Shown here: positions 34,405 through 43,999 of the stretch, one piece after another | How the letters are laid out: each line of letters begins with the position of its first letter | Position numbering within the stretch: the first letter of the stretch is position 1 | Source of the DNA: Anaerotignum propionicum DSM 1682 | GTDB taxonomy: Bacteria > Bacillota > Clostridia > Lachnospirales > Anaerotignaceae | DNA: 64,000 nt | Assembly: GCF_001561955.1 (NCBI RefSeq) | Contig: NZ_CP014223.1 | Span: 1,240,001 to 1,304,000, forward strand | Direction of reading: 5' to 3' | The notes under the pieces: model-generated | Database searches by the model: none | What the model was told of the DNA's origin: nothing | The model's input: the letters and a program-made list of their open reading frames with translations, nothing else | Program-made: the position numbers and the translations under genes

Positions 34405-34803
34405 TTCCGTTCAGGTTTTTTAGTCTGCTATTTAATATTATTATTTTTTGTAAAAATATACTTGAATTTGTGGGTTTTGTAAAATATTTGCTAATGATGA
34501 GGTAAGTGCGGCGATGTATCGTAAAGGGAAGGATTTCACTGCTGCTTTCAAGTTGGCACTGAGCCATTTGGTATTAACATAGAAGGAAGTTTTCTTGTGC
34601 TTCATTAAAAGAATTTTTCCCATATGACGTAATAAGTGATTCTAGATTTACATTCCTAGGGGGATAAGGCGATGAACTTTGTGAGGATTTTAAATATATG
34701 AGGATGTTTTACGAATTACTAACCCCAATTTGCTTTAGAATTAACAGTTATATTTTAAAATAAAACTGTACCAATAAACCTATTTTGAGGAAGGAGTTTT
34801 GAT
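34405..34803. other. Intergenic region before the HAD phosphatase
   Basis: No clear gene. A short plus-strand open stretch at 34480-34582 (ANDEVSAAMYRKGKDF...) looks protein-like but has no start or ribosome binding site, so it may be a relic. The remainder is AT-rich. Confidence 0.35.
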
Positions 34804-35580
34804 TTGGATAAAATAAAAGAGAAAAAGGGATTTATATGTGATATGGATGGTGTGATTTACCATGGCAACAACTTGCTAGCCGGTACAAAAGAATTTGTCC
34901 ATTGGCTTTACCGTGAAAACAAAGAATTTTTATTTTTGACGAATTCTAGCAATCGTACGCCCAAGGAACTGCAACAGAAATTACAGATGTTGGGATTAGA
35001 GGTGGATGAAAAGCATTTCTATACCAGTGCCCTTGCCACTGCCAAGTTTTTAAGCAAGCAAATGCCTAATTGCAGTGCTTATGTGATTGGTGATCCGGGT
35101 CTCTACCATGCTCTTTATGATGCAGGCATTACCATTAGTAATACAAATCCTGATTATGTGGTTGTGGGTGAAACCAAAAGTTATAATTATGAAAGTATTT
35201 GCCTTGCAGTAAAGTTTGTGCTAAACGGCGCAAAGCTAATTGGTACAAATTCGGATTTAACAGGGCCGTCGGAAAGTGGAATCATACCGGCATGCCGAGC
35301 CTTGGTTGCCCCAATTGAAGCGGCAACAGGAAAGAATGCCTATTTCGTAGGAAAGCCAAATCCCCTGATGATGCGTACGGGAATACAAATGCTTGGGGTA
35401 CATTCTAAAGATGCCGTTATGATAGGAGATAGGATGGATACAGACATTATTGCGGGGATTGAAAGTGGTTTGGATACGGTTCTTGTTTTAAGTGGTGTTA
35501 CCTCTGAAGAGACGATAGACTTATACCCCTATAGACCACGACTTGTTATAGATGGAATCGGGGATTTGGTTAGGGAATAA
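34804..35580 (+). CDS. HAD-superfamily phosphatase, NagD/HAD-IIA type
   Basis: A 258-residue cytosolic phosphatase for small phosphorylated metabolites. Motif I is DMDGVIYHG (nucleophile and acid Asp), motif II is LTNSSNRTP, the HAD-IIA cap follows, then VGKPNPLMM (motif III lysine) and GDRMDTDIIAG (motif IV). The length fits the NagD/4-nitrophenylphosphatase group. The start is TTG 34804 behind GAGGAAGGAG; no ATG lies close enough. It is followed after 37 bases by phoH, probably in one transcript. Confidence 0.92.
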   Translation: MDKIKEKKGFICDMDGVIYHGNNLLAGTKEFVHWLYRENKEFLFLTNSSNRTPKELQQKLQMLGLEVDEKHFYTSALATAKFLSKQMPNCSAYVIGDPGLYHALYDAGITISNTNPDYVVVGETKSYNYESICLAVKFVLNGAKLIGTNSDLTGPSESGIIPACRALVAPIEAATGKNAYFVGKPNPLMMRTGIQMLGVHSKDAVMIGDRMDTDIIAGIESGLDTVLVLSGVTSEETIDLYPYRPRLVIDGIGDLVRE

Positions 35581-35617
35581 CATAGAATATTAAAAATTCT
35601 GTTAAAGGGGAGAATAT

Positions 35618-36982
35618 ATGAAAAAAACCTATGTTTTGGATACGAATGTATTGATACAGTCGCCGGCTTCACTGCTATGCTTTGAGGAAAACAATTTGGT
35701 TCTGCCTATTGTATGTTTAGAGGAGTTGGATAAGCTTAAAACAGAGGATGGAGAATGCGGTTCAAATGCGAGGTCTTGTATCCGTTTTTTAGAAAAATTG
35801 AGACAAGAGGGTAACCTTCTTGAAGGTATTTTGCTTTCTAATGGAGGATGTCTTCGCATAGAGCCTAATTTTGTTAATATAGAGCTTCCGCCGGATTTTT
35901 CAAATAATAAAAATGACAATCGAATATTACAGGTTTGCAGAGGACTTTGCGAAAATGGCGAGTCCGTTATTTTAGTTACAAAGGATATTTTGGTTAGACT
36001 GAAAGCCCAGATGCTGGGAATAGAAGCCCAGGATTTTGCAAATGAACAAGCACCATCCTTAGAAGGGCAATATACCGGTCGAAATGAATGTTTTGTATCA
36101 GATGAAGCAATGGCTTCCTTTAAGAAAAAAGGAATTTGTTTAGAAGATGCCTATACATATATAGCCAATGAAAAGAAATCTCTAACCCCCATTATAAATG
36201 AATTTTACACACTGCGCTCGGAAATAAATGAACAAAAAACATTGTTAGCTCGCTTTGACGGTAACAAATTTATTTCTTTGAATTATTCAAAACTACAGCC
36301 CTTTGGAGTGAAACCAAAGAATTTAGGGCAATATTTTTTACAGGAAGCTTTAATGGAAACTGCCAAAAAAGCACCCCTTGTCATTATAAAAGGGACAGCA
36401 GGAACAGCAAAAACATTTTATTCTCTTGCCGTGGGATTAGCTAAAACCTTGCAGGAGAATGATAGAGAATACAGAAGAATCTTGGTTACACGACCGAATG
36501 TACAATTTGACGAAGATATTGGTTTTTTACCCGGTACGGAACAAGAAAAAATTGCGCCATTTTTACGACCAATTCTTGACAATCTGGAAGTATTGCTGCG
36601 AAGAAACAAAGGTGAAAAATCTCTGGATGACCTTGCAATAAAATCTAAAATTCATGAGATTTTTGAAAATACCATTTGTGCAGAGGCGATGAATTTTATC
36701 CGTGGTAGAACCTTGACACATACATATTTAATCATTGATGAGGCACAAAATTTAACACCGAAGCAGGCCAAAGGGTTGATTACCCGTGTAGGGGAGGGAA
36801 CGAAGGTGATTTTACTTGGAGACCCTCAGCAAATAGACCATCCATTATTGGATGAGAGAACCAATGGTCTAAGTTATGCCAGCGAGAAAATGAAAGGTAG
36901 TCCTCTTTGCTATCAGATTACAATGAGGGCTGATGAATGTGAACGGTCAAAATTAGCTTTTGATGCTGCAAACAGAATGTAA
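35618..36982 (+). CDS. PIN-domain PhoH-family ATPase
   Basis: A 454-residue fusion of an N-terminal PIN RNase domain (YVLDTNVLIQSP with the first acidic residue; later ELDKL and NDNRILQV) and a C-terminal PhoH ATPase. The PhoH part has Walker A GTAGTAKT and Walker B LIIDEAQNLTP. This architecture (PhoH2/YlaK type) is linked by family knowledge to RNA unwinding and cleavage. The start is ATG 35618 behind AAAGGGGAG. It is located 37 bases after the HAD gene and ends in a strong terminator. Confidence 0.93.
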   Translation: MKKTYVLDTNVLIQSPASLLCFEENNLVLPIVCLEELDKLKTEDGECGSNARSCIRFLEKLRQEGNLLEGILLSNGGCLRIEPNFVNIELPPDFSNNKNDNRILQVCRGLCENGESVILVTKDILVRLKAQMLGIEAQDFANEQAPSLEGQYTGRNECFVSDEAMASFKKKGICLEDAYTYIANEKKSLTPIINEFYTLRSEINEQKTLLARFDGNKFISLNYSKLQPFGVKPKNLGQYFLQEALMETAKKAPLVIIKGTAGTAKTFYSLAVGLAKTLQENDREYRRILVTRPNVQFDEDIGFLPGTEQEKIAPFLRPILDNLEVLLRRNKGEKSLDDLAIKSKIHEIFENTICAEAMNFIRGRTLTHTYLIIDEAQNLTPKQAKGLITRVGEGTKVILLGDPQQIDHPLLDERTNGLSYASEKMKGSPLCYQITMRADECERSKLAFDAANRM

Positions 36983-37010
36983 TTAACAATTTGAAAGTTA
37001 GATTGGTTTA

Positions 37011-37050
37011 AATAGGTTTTATCTTAAATAAAGATGAAACCTATTTTTTT
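37011..37050 (+). terminator. Intrinsic terminator after phoH
   Basis: 15-bp stem AATAGGTTTTATCTT with AAGATGAAACCTATT (one G-U), 5-base loop, then eight T. Confidence 0.9.
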
Positions 37051-37100
37051 TGTGAAATGTCCTTTGCGTGTTATAAGGATGAGAGGAGAAGAGACGAAAG

Positions 37101-37223
37101 ATGGTAGCAGAAGAATTAGACTTTAATGCAGTGAGGGGAGTGGTAGATATCTTAAGGAAGACGAAAAAGATCTGTCAAAGAAATAGGGAGGGTCACGATC
37201 ATTTTCTAAGGATATCACCATAA
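37101..37223 (+). CDS. Possible 40-residue protein
   Basis: Frame ATG 37101 to TAA 37223, with GAGAGGAG about 10 bases upstream. It is charged and soluble (VVDILRKTKKICQRNREG). I recognise no family, and it lies between a terminator and the converging nrdD, so support is weak. The rest of 37051-37350 holds only the nrdD terminator. Confidence 0.25.
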   Translation: MVAEELDFNAVRGVVDILRKTKKICQRNREGHDHFLRISP

Positions 37224-37240
37224 AGGGTTTTGGCGAAGAA

Positions 37241-37279
37241 ATAAAAAACAATGCCATGACATTGGATCGTCACGGCATT
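37241..37279 (-). terminator. Intrinsic terminator of nrdD
   Basis: On the minus strand AATGCCGTGAC pairs with GTCATGGCATT (one G-U) and is followed by GTTTTTTAT. It lies 70 bases past the nrdD stop. Confidence 0.8.
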
Positions 37280-37350
37280 ATATGTATTCTTTTATTTCAA
37301 TTCTTAAGAATGATAATTTTAGATGCTATCATTATGGGATGTTTTATAAA

Positions 37351-39747
37351 TTACACCAGTGCTGTTTGTGTTTCTATATAATTTCTTATATTAGATGGGT
37401 TCACATATAGGGTGAATTCTAATCCATTTTGCACAACCATCGCAGGTACGCTTCTAATTCCGTACTGCTCCACAAGTTCGCTATTTTCTTCTGCCTGTAT
37501 CAGCTCATAAGTTATATTTGCTTGAGACAAAAAGGATTTTACCATGTTGCAATTTACGCAAGTGCTGGTGGTGAAAAGCATAATCCTATTTTCCGTTTCT
37601 GGATTTTGCTTTTTCTTTATGGGAAAGCTGTCAAGTTTGAGGTTCTCTTGTTTGAAAGTATGTTTTACAAAATGTTTTTTGTCTAAATCATATAGTTTTC
37701 TATCCTTAAACTCTTGGGTTTTTCCTTCATTCCAGTTTTGCACCGGACGATAATAACCTGTTATGCGGCTGTATACCTCTGTTGTGCCTCCACATTTATC
37801 GCAAACATACTTTTCTCCATTAATATATCCATGATTTTTACAAATGGAATAGGTAGGAGAAAGGGTGTAATAGGGCAGGGTATAATTTTCAGCTATTTTT
37901 CGCACCAACGTTGCAGCGGCTTTCCATCCCGGTAGCTTTTCACCTAAGAAAGCGTGGAAAACAGTGCCTGAGGTATAAAGTGTTTGCAAATCATCCTGGG
38001 ATTCCAATGCTTCAAAAATATCATCGGTAAAGCCCACAGGAAGATGGGAGGAATTTGTATAATAAGGTGTCTCACCAGCTTTAGCTGCAGTAATGATATC
38101 CGGATAACGCTTTACATCATGCTTTGCCAAACGGAAGGTTGTACTTTCAGCAGGAGTGGCTTCCAAATTGTATAAGTCTCCATATTTCTCCTGATAGTCG
38201 GAAAGACGTTCTCTCATATAATTCAGAACCTCCTTGGCAAAGGCATGGGCTTCAGGATGGGAGATATCTTTTTTTATCCAGTTTGCATTGAGGGTCGCTT
38301 CGTTCATTCCGATTAGGCCAATGGTGGAAAAATGATTGCCAAATCCCCCCAAATAACGCTTTGTATAAGGATACAAACCTTCTTCTAGCAGTTTCGTTAC
38401 AACATTACGCTTGATTTTAAGGCTTCTTGCCGCAATATCCATCTTCTTATCAAGGCGGGCATAAAAATCCTTTTCATCCTTGGCTAGATAGGCAATGCGG
38501 GGCAGGTTAATGGTTACAACACCAATAGAACCTGTGCTTTCTCCGCTACCGAAAAATCCTCCTGATTTTTTTCGAAGCTCCCGTAAATCCAAACGTAAAC
38601 GGCAACACATGCTTCGCACATCACTGGGTTCCAATTCGCTGTTAATATAATTTGAGAAATAGGGGGTGCCATATTTGGCTGCCATTTCAAATAACAGACG
38701 ATTATTTTCTGTGTCACTCCAGTCAAAATCTCTGGTGATGGAATATGTGGGGATAGGATATTGGAATCCCCGTCCGTTTGCATCTCCTTCTATCATGATT
38801 TCGATGAAGGCCTTATTTACCATATCCATTTCTTTTTTACAGTCTTTATATTTGAAATCCATTTCCTTACCGCCTACGATTGCAGGCAGCTCAGCAAGGT
38901 CATTGGGAACGACCCAATCCAAGGTAATGTTGGAGAAAGGAGCCTGTGTTCCCCAACGTGATGGGGTATTTACCCCATAGATAAAGCTCTCAATACATTT
39001 TTTTACTGCATCATAGGAAAGGTTGTCTGCTTTTACAAATGGAGCCAAATAGGTATCGAAGGAAGAGAACGCCTGAGCACCTGCCCATTCGTTCTGCATG
39101 ATACCCAAAAAATTCACCATTTGATTGCAAAGGGTTGCTAAATGGCTGGCAGGTGAGGAGGTAATCTTTCCGGGAATTCCCCCTAGGCCCTCTTGAATGA
39201 GCTGTTTTAAGCTCCACCCTGCACAATACCCTGTAAGCATGGACAAATCATGGAGGTGGATATCTGCATCGCGGTGGGCTTGGGCAATTTCTGTGTCATA
39301 AATTTCGCTTAACCAATAGTTTGCAGTAATGGCTCCGGAGTTGCTCAAAATCAACCCCCCTACGGAATATGTAACAGTGGAATTTTCCTTTACTCGCCAG
39401 TCCGTTACATTTAGGTAGCTGTCCACGGTTTCTTTAAAATCTAAAATAGTAGATTTCATATTCCGCATTTTTTCGTGCTGCTTTCTATATAAAATAAAAG
39501 CCTTAGCCACATCAGCGTATCCACTTTTAATCAAAATATTTTCAACGCTATCTTGGATATCTTCTACAGAGATAAAACCGTTTTGGATTTTAGGTTCGAA
39601 ATCGGCTGTGACTTTTAAAGATAAAAAATCAATGGTTTGTGGATGATATTGCTTATTTTGTGATTCAAAAGCCTTGGTGATTGCCTTACTGATTTTGATT
39701 AAATCAAACTCAGCAAACTGACCGTCTCTTTTAATTACTCTATACAT
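37351..39747 (-). CDS. nrdD: Anaerobic ribonucleoside-triphosphate reductase with C-terminal redoxin domain
   Basis: Class III reductase making dNTPs under anoxia, 798 residues. It has an N-terminal ATP cone (YRVIKRDGQFAEFD), the glycyl-radical barrel, zinc-type cysteines near 635-655 (CKNHGY, CDKCGG) and the radical glycine G664 in RITGYYRP. Unusually the chain continues for about 130 residues and ends in a glutaredoxin/thioredoxin-like domain (from about 722) with the redox pair C730-x-x-C733 in TSTCVNC and a cis-proline segment (IRSVPAMVV). I start at 39747, with GAGG about 9 bases upstream, instead of the ATG at 39783, which lacks a site. nrdG lies upstream in the same direction. Confidence 0.96.
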   Translation of the reverse strand: MYRVIKRDGQFAEFDLIKISKAITKAFESQNKQYHPQTIDFLSLKVTADFEPKIQNGFISVEDIQDSVENILIKSGYADVAKAFILYRKQHEKMRNMKSTILDFKETVDSYLNVTDWRVKENSTVTYSVGGLILSNSGAITANYWLSEIYDTEIAQAHRDADIHLHDLSMLTGYCAGWSLKQLIQEGLGGIPGKITSSPASHLATLCNQMVNFLGIMQNEWAGAQAFSSFDTYLAPFVKADNLSYDAVKKCIESFIYGVNTPSRWGTQAPFSNITLDWVVPNDLAELPAIVGGKEMDFKYKDCKKEMDMVNKAFIEIMIEGDANGRGFQYPIPTYSITRDFDWSDTENNRLLFEMAAKYGTPYFSNYINSELEPSDVRSMCCRLRLDLRELRKKSGGFFGSGESTGSIGVVTINLPRIAYLAKDEKDFYARLDKKMDIAARSLKIKRNVVTKLLEEGLYPYTKRYLGGFGNHFSTIGLIGMNEATLNANWIKKDISHPEAHAFAKEVLNYMRERLSDYQEKYGDLYNLEATPAESTTFRLAKHDVKRYPDIITAAKAGETPYYTNSSHLPVGFTDDIFEALESQDDLQTLYTSGTVFHAFLGEKLPGWKAAATLVRKIAENYTLPYYTLSPTYSICKNHGYINGEKYVCDKCGGTTEVYSRITGYYRPVQNWNEGKTQEFKDRKLYDLDKKHFVKHTFKQENLKLDSFPIKKKQNPETENRIMLFTTSTCVNCNMVKSFLSQANITYELIQAEENSELVEQYGIRSVPAMVVQNGLEFTLYVNPSNIRNYIETQTALV

Positions 39748-39867
39748 CTCTCTTAACCTCGATTCCTTTTTTATTTTTATCATTGTAGCACAGATGGCTT
39801 ATACATACAATCATAAAATACAATATGTAGTATTAATTTTAGATAGAACCACAACTTATGGAATGAA

Positions 39868-40560
39868 TTATATCCCCCGCAGTTCGGCTGAAGGTAGAAA
39901 AGGAAGAATGCTTTGAAGGAGATTCCGTAATTCTTTTTCAGAATAACCACTGAGATCCTTTGCCAACACATCATCTGAATGCACAAAGCTTTGAATATAA
40001 TATTTTTCAGAGCCCTGTATCCATTGGGCCAGTGCCAGCATATCTTCTGCTGTATGTAATTCACGTACCACGGTGGTTCTAAACTCATAAGGTACCACAT
40101 CTGCCATTAAGATGGACACACTTTCTTTGATTGGCCCAAGATCAAAGTTTTTGATTCCAATGGTTTGGCTGTACTTATCTTGGGCATTTTTTATATCCAT
40201 CGCAACATAGTCCACAAGTTTGCTTGAGATAAGCTGTTGCAATCTTTCTGGAAAGCTGCCATTGCTATCCAACTTGATTGAAAAGCCAAGGGATTTTATT
40301 TCATAAAAAAAGGGTTCTAAATCTTTTTGCAGCAGGGGTTCTCCTCCGGTGATGCAAACACCATCCAAAAGTCCTTTCCTTTTTTTCAAAAAAGAAAACA
40401 GTTCCTCTTCAGAAATGATATCTCCGGAAAAAGGAAGGTGTATAATAGAGGCATTATGGCAAAATGGGCACCTAAGATTACACCCGACGGTAAAAATAGT
40501 GCAGCAAGTTTTATCGGGATAGTCGAGTAAAGAAAGCTTTTGAAGTCCACCAATTTGCAT
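39868..40560 (-). CDS. nrdG: Anaerobic ribonucleotide reductase activating enzyme
   Basis: A 230-residue radical SAM enzyme that installs the glycyl radical on NrdD. CxxxCxxC is C27, C31, C34 (GCNLRCPFC), followed by GGEPLL and a C-terminal part longer than that of E. coli NrdG (about 155 residues), matching the clostridial NrdG subtype that pairs with redoxin-dependent NrdD. The start is ATG 40560, behind AGGGGGAA on the minus strand; the longer frame to 40596 has no site. It is transcribed before nrdD with a 120-base gap, the reverse of the usual nrdD-nrdG order. Confidence 0.93.
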   Translation of the reverse strand: MQIGGLQKLSLLDYPDKTCCTIFTVGCNLRCPFCHNASIIHLPFSGDIISEEELFSFLKKRKGLLDGVCITGGEPLLQKDLEPFFYEIKSLGFSIKLDSNGSFPERLQQLISSKLVDYVAMDIKNAQDKYSQTIGIKNFDLGPIKESVSILMADVVPYEFRTTVVRELHTAEDMLALAQWIQGSEKYYIQSFVHSDDVLAKDLSGYSEKELRNLLQSILPFLPSAELRGI

Positions 40561-40872
40561 TAAAATTCCCCCTGTAGTAAAATCATTCCCATTCAAAATT
40601 GACTAATATGTTGTTAAAAATTTCATTTGCACTTCACCTATTGTATCAAATGAAAAGAAAAAAACAATCGCTCTACGGGATTATTTTGTATTGATTACCG
40701 CAAGATGCGACATAAGTCTTTACAGAAAATTGAGAACTTATGGGCTCTTCCTTTTTATTTTATCGAATTGCGCAGGGTGAAAATATCTTTTTTCTACTTG
40801 TAAAACAAACCTTATAAAGTCAAAATTTCTCTTAGAAATACCTGCCCAATGTAATTTATATTGCTTCCTCAA
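40561..40872. other. Intergenic region upstream of nrdG
   Basis: No gene. This is where an NrdR box pair would be expected, but I could not identify two clear copies by eye. Confidence 0.35.
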
Positions 40873-40909
40873 ACAAAAAAACGGCAGTCACAAAGCTGTG
40901 ATTGCCGCT
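40873..40909 (-). terminator. Intrinsic terminator of degV
   Basis: On the minus strand GCGGCAATCACA pairs with TGTGACTGCCGT (one G-U class mismatch) around a 4-base loop, then seven T. It is located 11 bases past the stop. Confidence 0.9.
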
Positions 40910-40919
40910 GTAAACAAAA

Positions 40920-41813
40920 TTATAAGTGGTAAGCTTCATATTTTTTTGCGAAGCAAAAACCTGTTGTTCCCGGACCGGTATGAGAAGCTACTGTGGCACC
41001 GATTTGGAAAGGAGAGATGAATTCCATTTCGGGAAAAGCCTTTTTCAATGCTTCTTCAAATTCAGGAACTTCATCCCAAACATTGGTTGTTCCAATGTGA
41101 GCAATATAATCCTTTGGATTTTCACCAGTTGATTTAAAGTGATTGATTGAAATTTCAACTAGCTTTGCCAGACCCTTTTTCCTACTTCTGACAGCTCCAC
41201 CAACACTGATTTCTCCACCTTTGAGAATAATCAAAGGCTTGATTTTTAAAATGCTTCCCGACAGAGCGGCAATCTTGCCGATTCTTCCTCCAACTTCAAG
41301 ATGGCTTAAATCACCCACCATAAAATGAATACGGGCATCCACTTTGGCTTTTTCAACGTATTCCATAACCTCTTCAATTGTTTTACCGGCTTTTTTCATT
41401 TTAGCCATTTCCATAAGTATCAGTGTTTGAGATCCTGTAATATGCCAGCAATTCACAACGTAAATTTTTGCATTGGGGAACTCTTCCTCCAGCATTAATT
41501 TTGCTGTGGTGGCGGACTGTATTGAGCTGCTGAGGGAATGTGTAACAGTTGTACAAATAATATCTTTGCCTTGTTGCAAAGCCGGACGAAAGGCATCAAT
41601 AAAATCTTGAACAGAGGGCAAAGAGGTTTTGGGGTATCCGTTCTCGTCGATGATAAATCTATAATATTCATCTAAGGATATTTCTTCAATCTCCTTAAAA
41701 TATTTTTGGTGATCTAGGGATACATAAAAAGGAATCAAAGATATATCGAATTCCTCTCCTCGTTCTTTCCCGATATCACAAGCGCCGTCACTGAAAATTT
41801 GATAGTCTGCCAT
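40920..41813 (-). CDS. DegV-family fatty-acid-binding protein
   Basis: A 297-residue two-domain DegV protein; relatives (FakB) present fatty acids to the FakA kinase for phospholipid synthesis. Family marks: IFSDGACDIG, LIPFYVSLDHQKYF, TVTHSLSSSIQSA (ligand-contacting serine and threonine), GRIGKIAALSGSILKIKPLI, and the final GPGTTGFCF. The start is ATG at 41813 behind AAGGAGGA. No fakA-like gene is adjacent. It is monocistronic on the minus strand. Confidence 0.95.
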   Translation of the reverse strand: MADYQIFSDGACDIGKERGEEFDISLIPFYVSLDHQKYFKEIEEISLDEYYRFIIDENGYPKTSLPSVQDFIDAFRPALQQGKDIICTTVTHSLSSSIQSATTAKLMLEEEFPNAKIYVVNCWHITGSQTLILMEMAKMKKAGKTIEEVMEYVEKAKVDARIHFMVGDLSHLEVGGRIGKIAALSGSILKIKPLIILKGGEISVGGAVRSRKKGLAKLVEISINHFKSTGENPKDYIAHIGTTNVWDEVPEFEEALKKAFPEMEFISPFQIGATVASHTGPGTTGFCFAKKYEAYHL

Positions 41814-42296
41814 AACGTCCTCCTTCGATGCTGTACTTCAATAAACATTATAATAGCAAAAAAGTTAAGGAATTGCAATATTAAAACGCAGAACGTAGTT
41901 TAAATAACTATGTTTTGTGAAATTTGTGAAATTACAAAAAGGGAACGGAAAACTTTTCGTAATTAAGGTTAGTTTTTTCGTTGAAAATTATTCCTCATAA
42001 TAACATACTTTCTCTACTTAAAATATGAGCATTCTTTTTTAAAAAAGAACAAAAAATGCTATTATTAGGGGATTGTTTTTTGCTACAAGATTCTTATATT
42101 TCCTTATTGAATTCTTTTATATTACAAAAAGATTAGTGAGAAAATGGATTTATTAAAATATGACAATAAATTTTAAATAAATTGTCAGGAAAACTTAAAG
42201 ACTTCCGTCGAAAAATGATTTATGATAATAAAGTCCTATAATTGGCATAAGAATCTCCTTTTTCGGAAAAAATTAGAAAAAAGGAGTGAATTGATT
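41814..42296. other. Divergent intergenic region degV/carD
   Basis: No gene. It is AT-rich, with a T/A-biased stretch and no recognisable leader RNA; promoters for both neighbours must lie here. Confidence 0.4.
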
Positions 42297-42764
42297 ATGT
42301 TTCAAGCAGGACAGAAAATTGTATATCCTTTGCATGGGGCAGGATATATTGAGGAAATTGAAGGAACAGAAAATGGAGAATATTATATTATCCGTATACC
42401 CACTGGCAACGTAATGATTCGTATTCCAAAAGATGGTGCAGAAAAATCCGGAATTCGCCTGCCGGAGGAAAGGAACATTGTAGAGGAAACGTTGGTTCGG
42501 GTAGGAAAAAGCAGGCCAACCTTATCAGATAACTGGAATTTAAGACAGAAGGAGAATTTTTGTCGTTTGAAAACAGGGAAACTGGATCAGGCCGCAGAAG
42601 TCATTAAAGCGCTTTATGAACAGGAAAAGAAAAAGAAGCTCTCCTCGGCGGAATGCAGGCTTTTAGGAATGGCTAGACAGATTGTACTCAGTGAAATTAT
42701 ATCTGTTTATGAAATTAATAGCGAAAAAGCAGAAGAATTGCTTGCAAAATGGTTAGAAAATTGA
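42297..42764 (+). CDS. carD: CarD/CdnL-family RNA polymerase-binding regulator
   Basis: A 155-residue transcription factor with an N-terminal Tudor-like RNA polymerase interaction domain (FQAGQKIVYPLHGAGYIEEIE, also found in Mfd) and a C-terminal helical DNA-binding domain (LKTGKLDQAAEVIKALY). CarD proteins stabilise open promoter complexes, often at rRNA genes. The start is ATG 42297 behind AAAAGGAG; a TTG six bases earlier is possible. A 69-base gap leads to the YacL-like gene, the same order as in many Firmicutes. Confidence 0.92.
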   Translation: MFQAGQKIVYPLHGAGYIEEIEGTENGEYYIIRIPTGNVMIRIPKDGAEKSGIRLPEERNIVEETLVRVGKSRPTLSDNWNLRQKENFCRLKTGKLDQAAEVIKALYEQEKKKKLSSAECRLLGMARQIVLSEIISVYEINSEKAEELLAKWLEN

Positions 42765-42833
42765 TACTATTTCTTTATGGTAAAGTATGGGTATTTTACC
42801 CTTTTGCCAAAAATGGGGGAAGGAGGTGGAAGA

Positions 42834-43913
42834 ATGAAAAGACTTGTTGAGATTATTATGAGTTTAATCGTTATGGCGGCGAGCTATGCGCTCTTGCATA
42901 TTCTATTCATATCTAACTTTTTCCAATGGCATATATCCATGCCTTTTTATGTGCCAATGGGGTTAGCAGTATTCACCGGACTTATATTTTATCTTATCTT
43001 ATCATCGCCCTTAACGGAAATGATGTTAAAAAGGCTTTCTCAAACAGAAGAAAGATTAACCAAAATGAATGTAAAGGAATTGGCATTGACAATTCTTGGT
43101 TGTGTTGTTGGTTTGATCATTGCAAACCTTATCGGCATTGCCTTTAGCGGATTTGGTGCAATCGGAACTTTCATTGTGGTATTGTTAAACTTACTGTTTG
43201 GGTTTTTGGGAATTCGTGTGGCAAGAAGAAAGAAGGACGAATTTAATGTAAAAAGCTTACAAAAAATGATTATTCCTGCTTTGGCACCACAAGAGAAAAT
43301 TTCCGTTTATGGACAACCTAAGATATTAGATACAAGTGTAATTATTGACGGTAGAATTCTGGATTTGCTGCAAACCGGGTTTATTGAGGGCAAAATTATT
43401 ATTCCAAATTTCGTTCTGGAAGAATTACGGCATATTGCGGACTCTGCCGATGGTTTGAAGAGAAACCGTGGTCGTCGAGGTTTAGATATCTTGAATGAAA
43501 TTCAAAAGCAGTTGGCAGTACCCGTTGAAATCAAAGAATATTCCACAAAGCAGTCAATGGAGGTTGATTCCATGCTGCTCAAGATGGCGGAAAGTCTGGA
43601 TGCCTTTGTTGTTACAAACGACTATAACTTAAATAAAGTTGCTGAGTTTCAGGGTGTTCGGGTTCTAAATATCAATGAACTGGCAAATGCCATAAAGCCT
43701 GTAGTGCTTCCGGGAGAAGAAATGCAAGTTACGATTATTAAAGCCGGCAAAGAAATGGGACAGGGCATTGCGTATTTGAATGATGGCACCATGATTGTTG
43801 TGGATGGCGGTAATAAATTTATTGGTGAAACGAAGAATGTTGTAGTAACCAGCGTGTTGCAAACAGCAGCAGGCCGAATGATTTTTACAAAAATGGTTGC
43901 TGCTGCTTCATAA
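42834..43913 (+). CDS. Membrane PIN/TRAM-domain protein (YacL-like)
   Basis: A 359-residue protein with four N-terminal membrane helices (about 1-130), a cytoplasmic PIN-type nuclease domain (ILDTSVIIDGRILDL near 163, EELRHIADSADGLKRNRGRRGLD, VVTNDYNLNKVAE) and a C-terminal TRAM domain that may bind RNA. Its role is not established; it is conserved next to carD and ispD in Firmicutes. I start at ATG 42834 behind AAGGAGGTGG. A weak hairpin separates it from ispD. Confidence 0.9.
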   Translation: MKRLVEIIMSLIVMAASYALLHILFISNFFQWHISMPFYVPMGLAVFTGLIFYLILSSPLTEMMLKRLSQTEERLTKMNVKELALTILGCVVGLIIANLIGIAFSGFGAIGTFIVVLLNLLFGFLGIRVARRKKDEFNVKSLQKMIIPALAPQEKISVYGQPKILDTSVIIDGRILDLLQTGFIEGKIIIPNFVLEELRHIADSADGLKRNRGRRGLDILNEIQKQLAVPVEIKEYSTKQSMEVDSMLLKMAESLDAFVVTNDYNLNKVAEFQGVRVLNINELANAIKPVVLPGEEMQVTIIKAGKEMGQGIAYLNDGTMIVVDGGNKFIGETKNVVVTSVLQTAAGRMIFTKMVAAAS

Positions 43914-43926
43914 AATGAAGAGAATG

Positions 43927-43978
43927 AAAGCCCCAAAGCAAACGATCCCTGTCAAAAAGGGTTGCATGGGGCTTTTAT
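43927..43978 (+). terminator. Terminator-like hairpin between the PIN/TRAM gene and ispD
   Basis: AAAGCCCCA pairs with TGGGGCTTT, with an inner CCCT...AGGG pairing, and is followed by TTATT. The T-run is short, so read-through into ispD is likely. Confidence 0.6.
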
Positions 43979-43999
43979 TGATAGAGGGAGAGAAGAAGT

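Noticed and set aside
34480-34582. Protein-like open stretch DEVSAAMYRKGKDF
   Set aside because: No start codon or ribosome binding site and only about 33 codons; kept as a note for the intergenic region.
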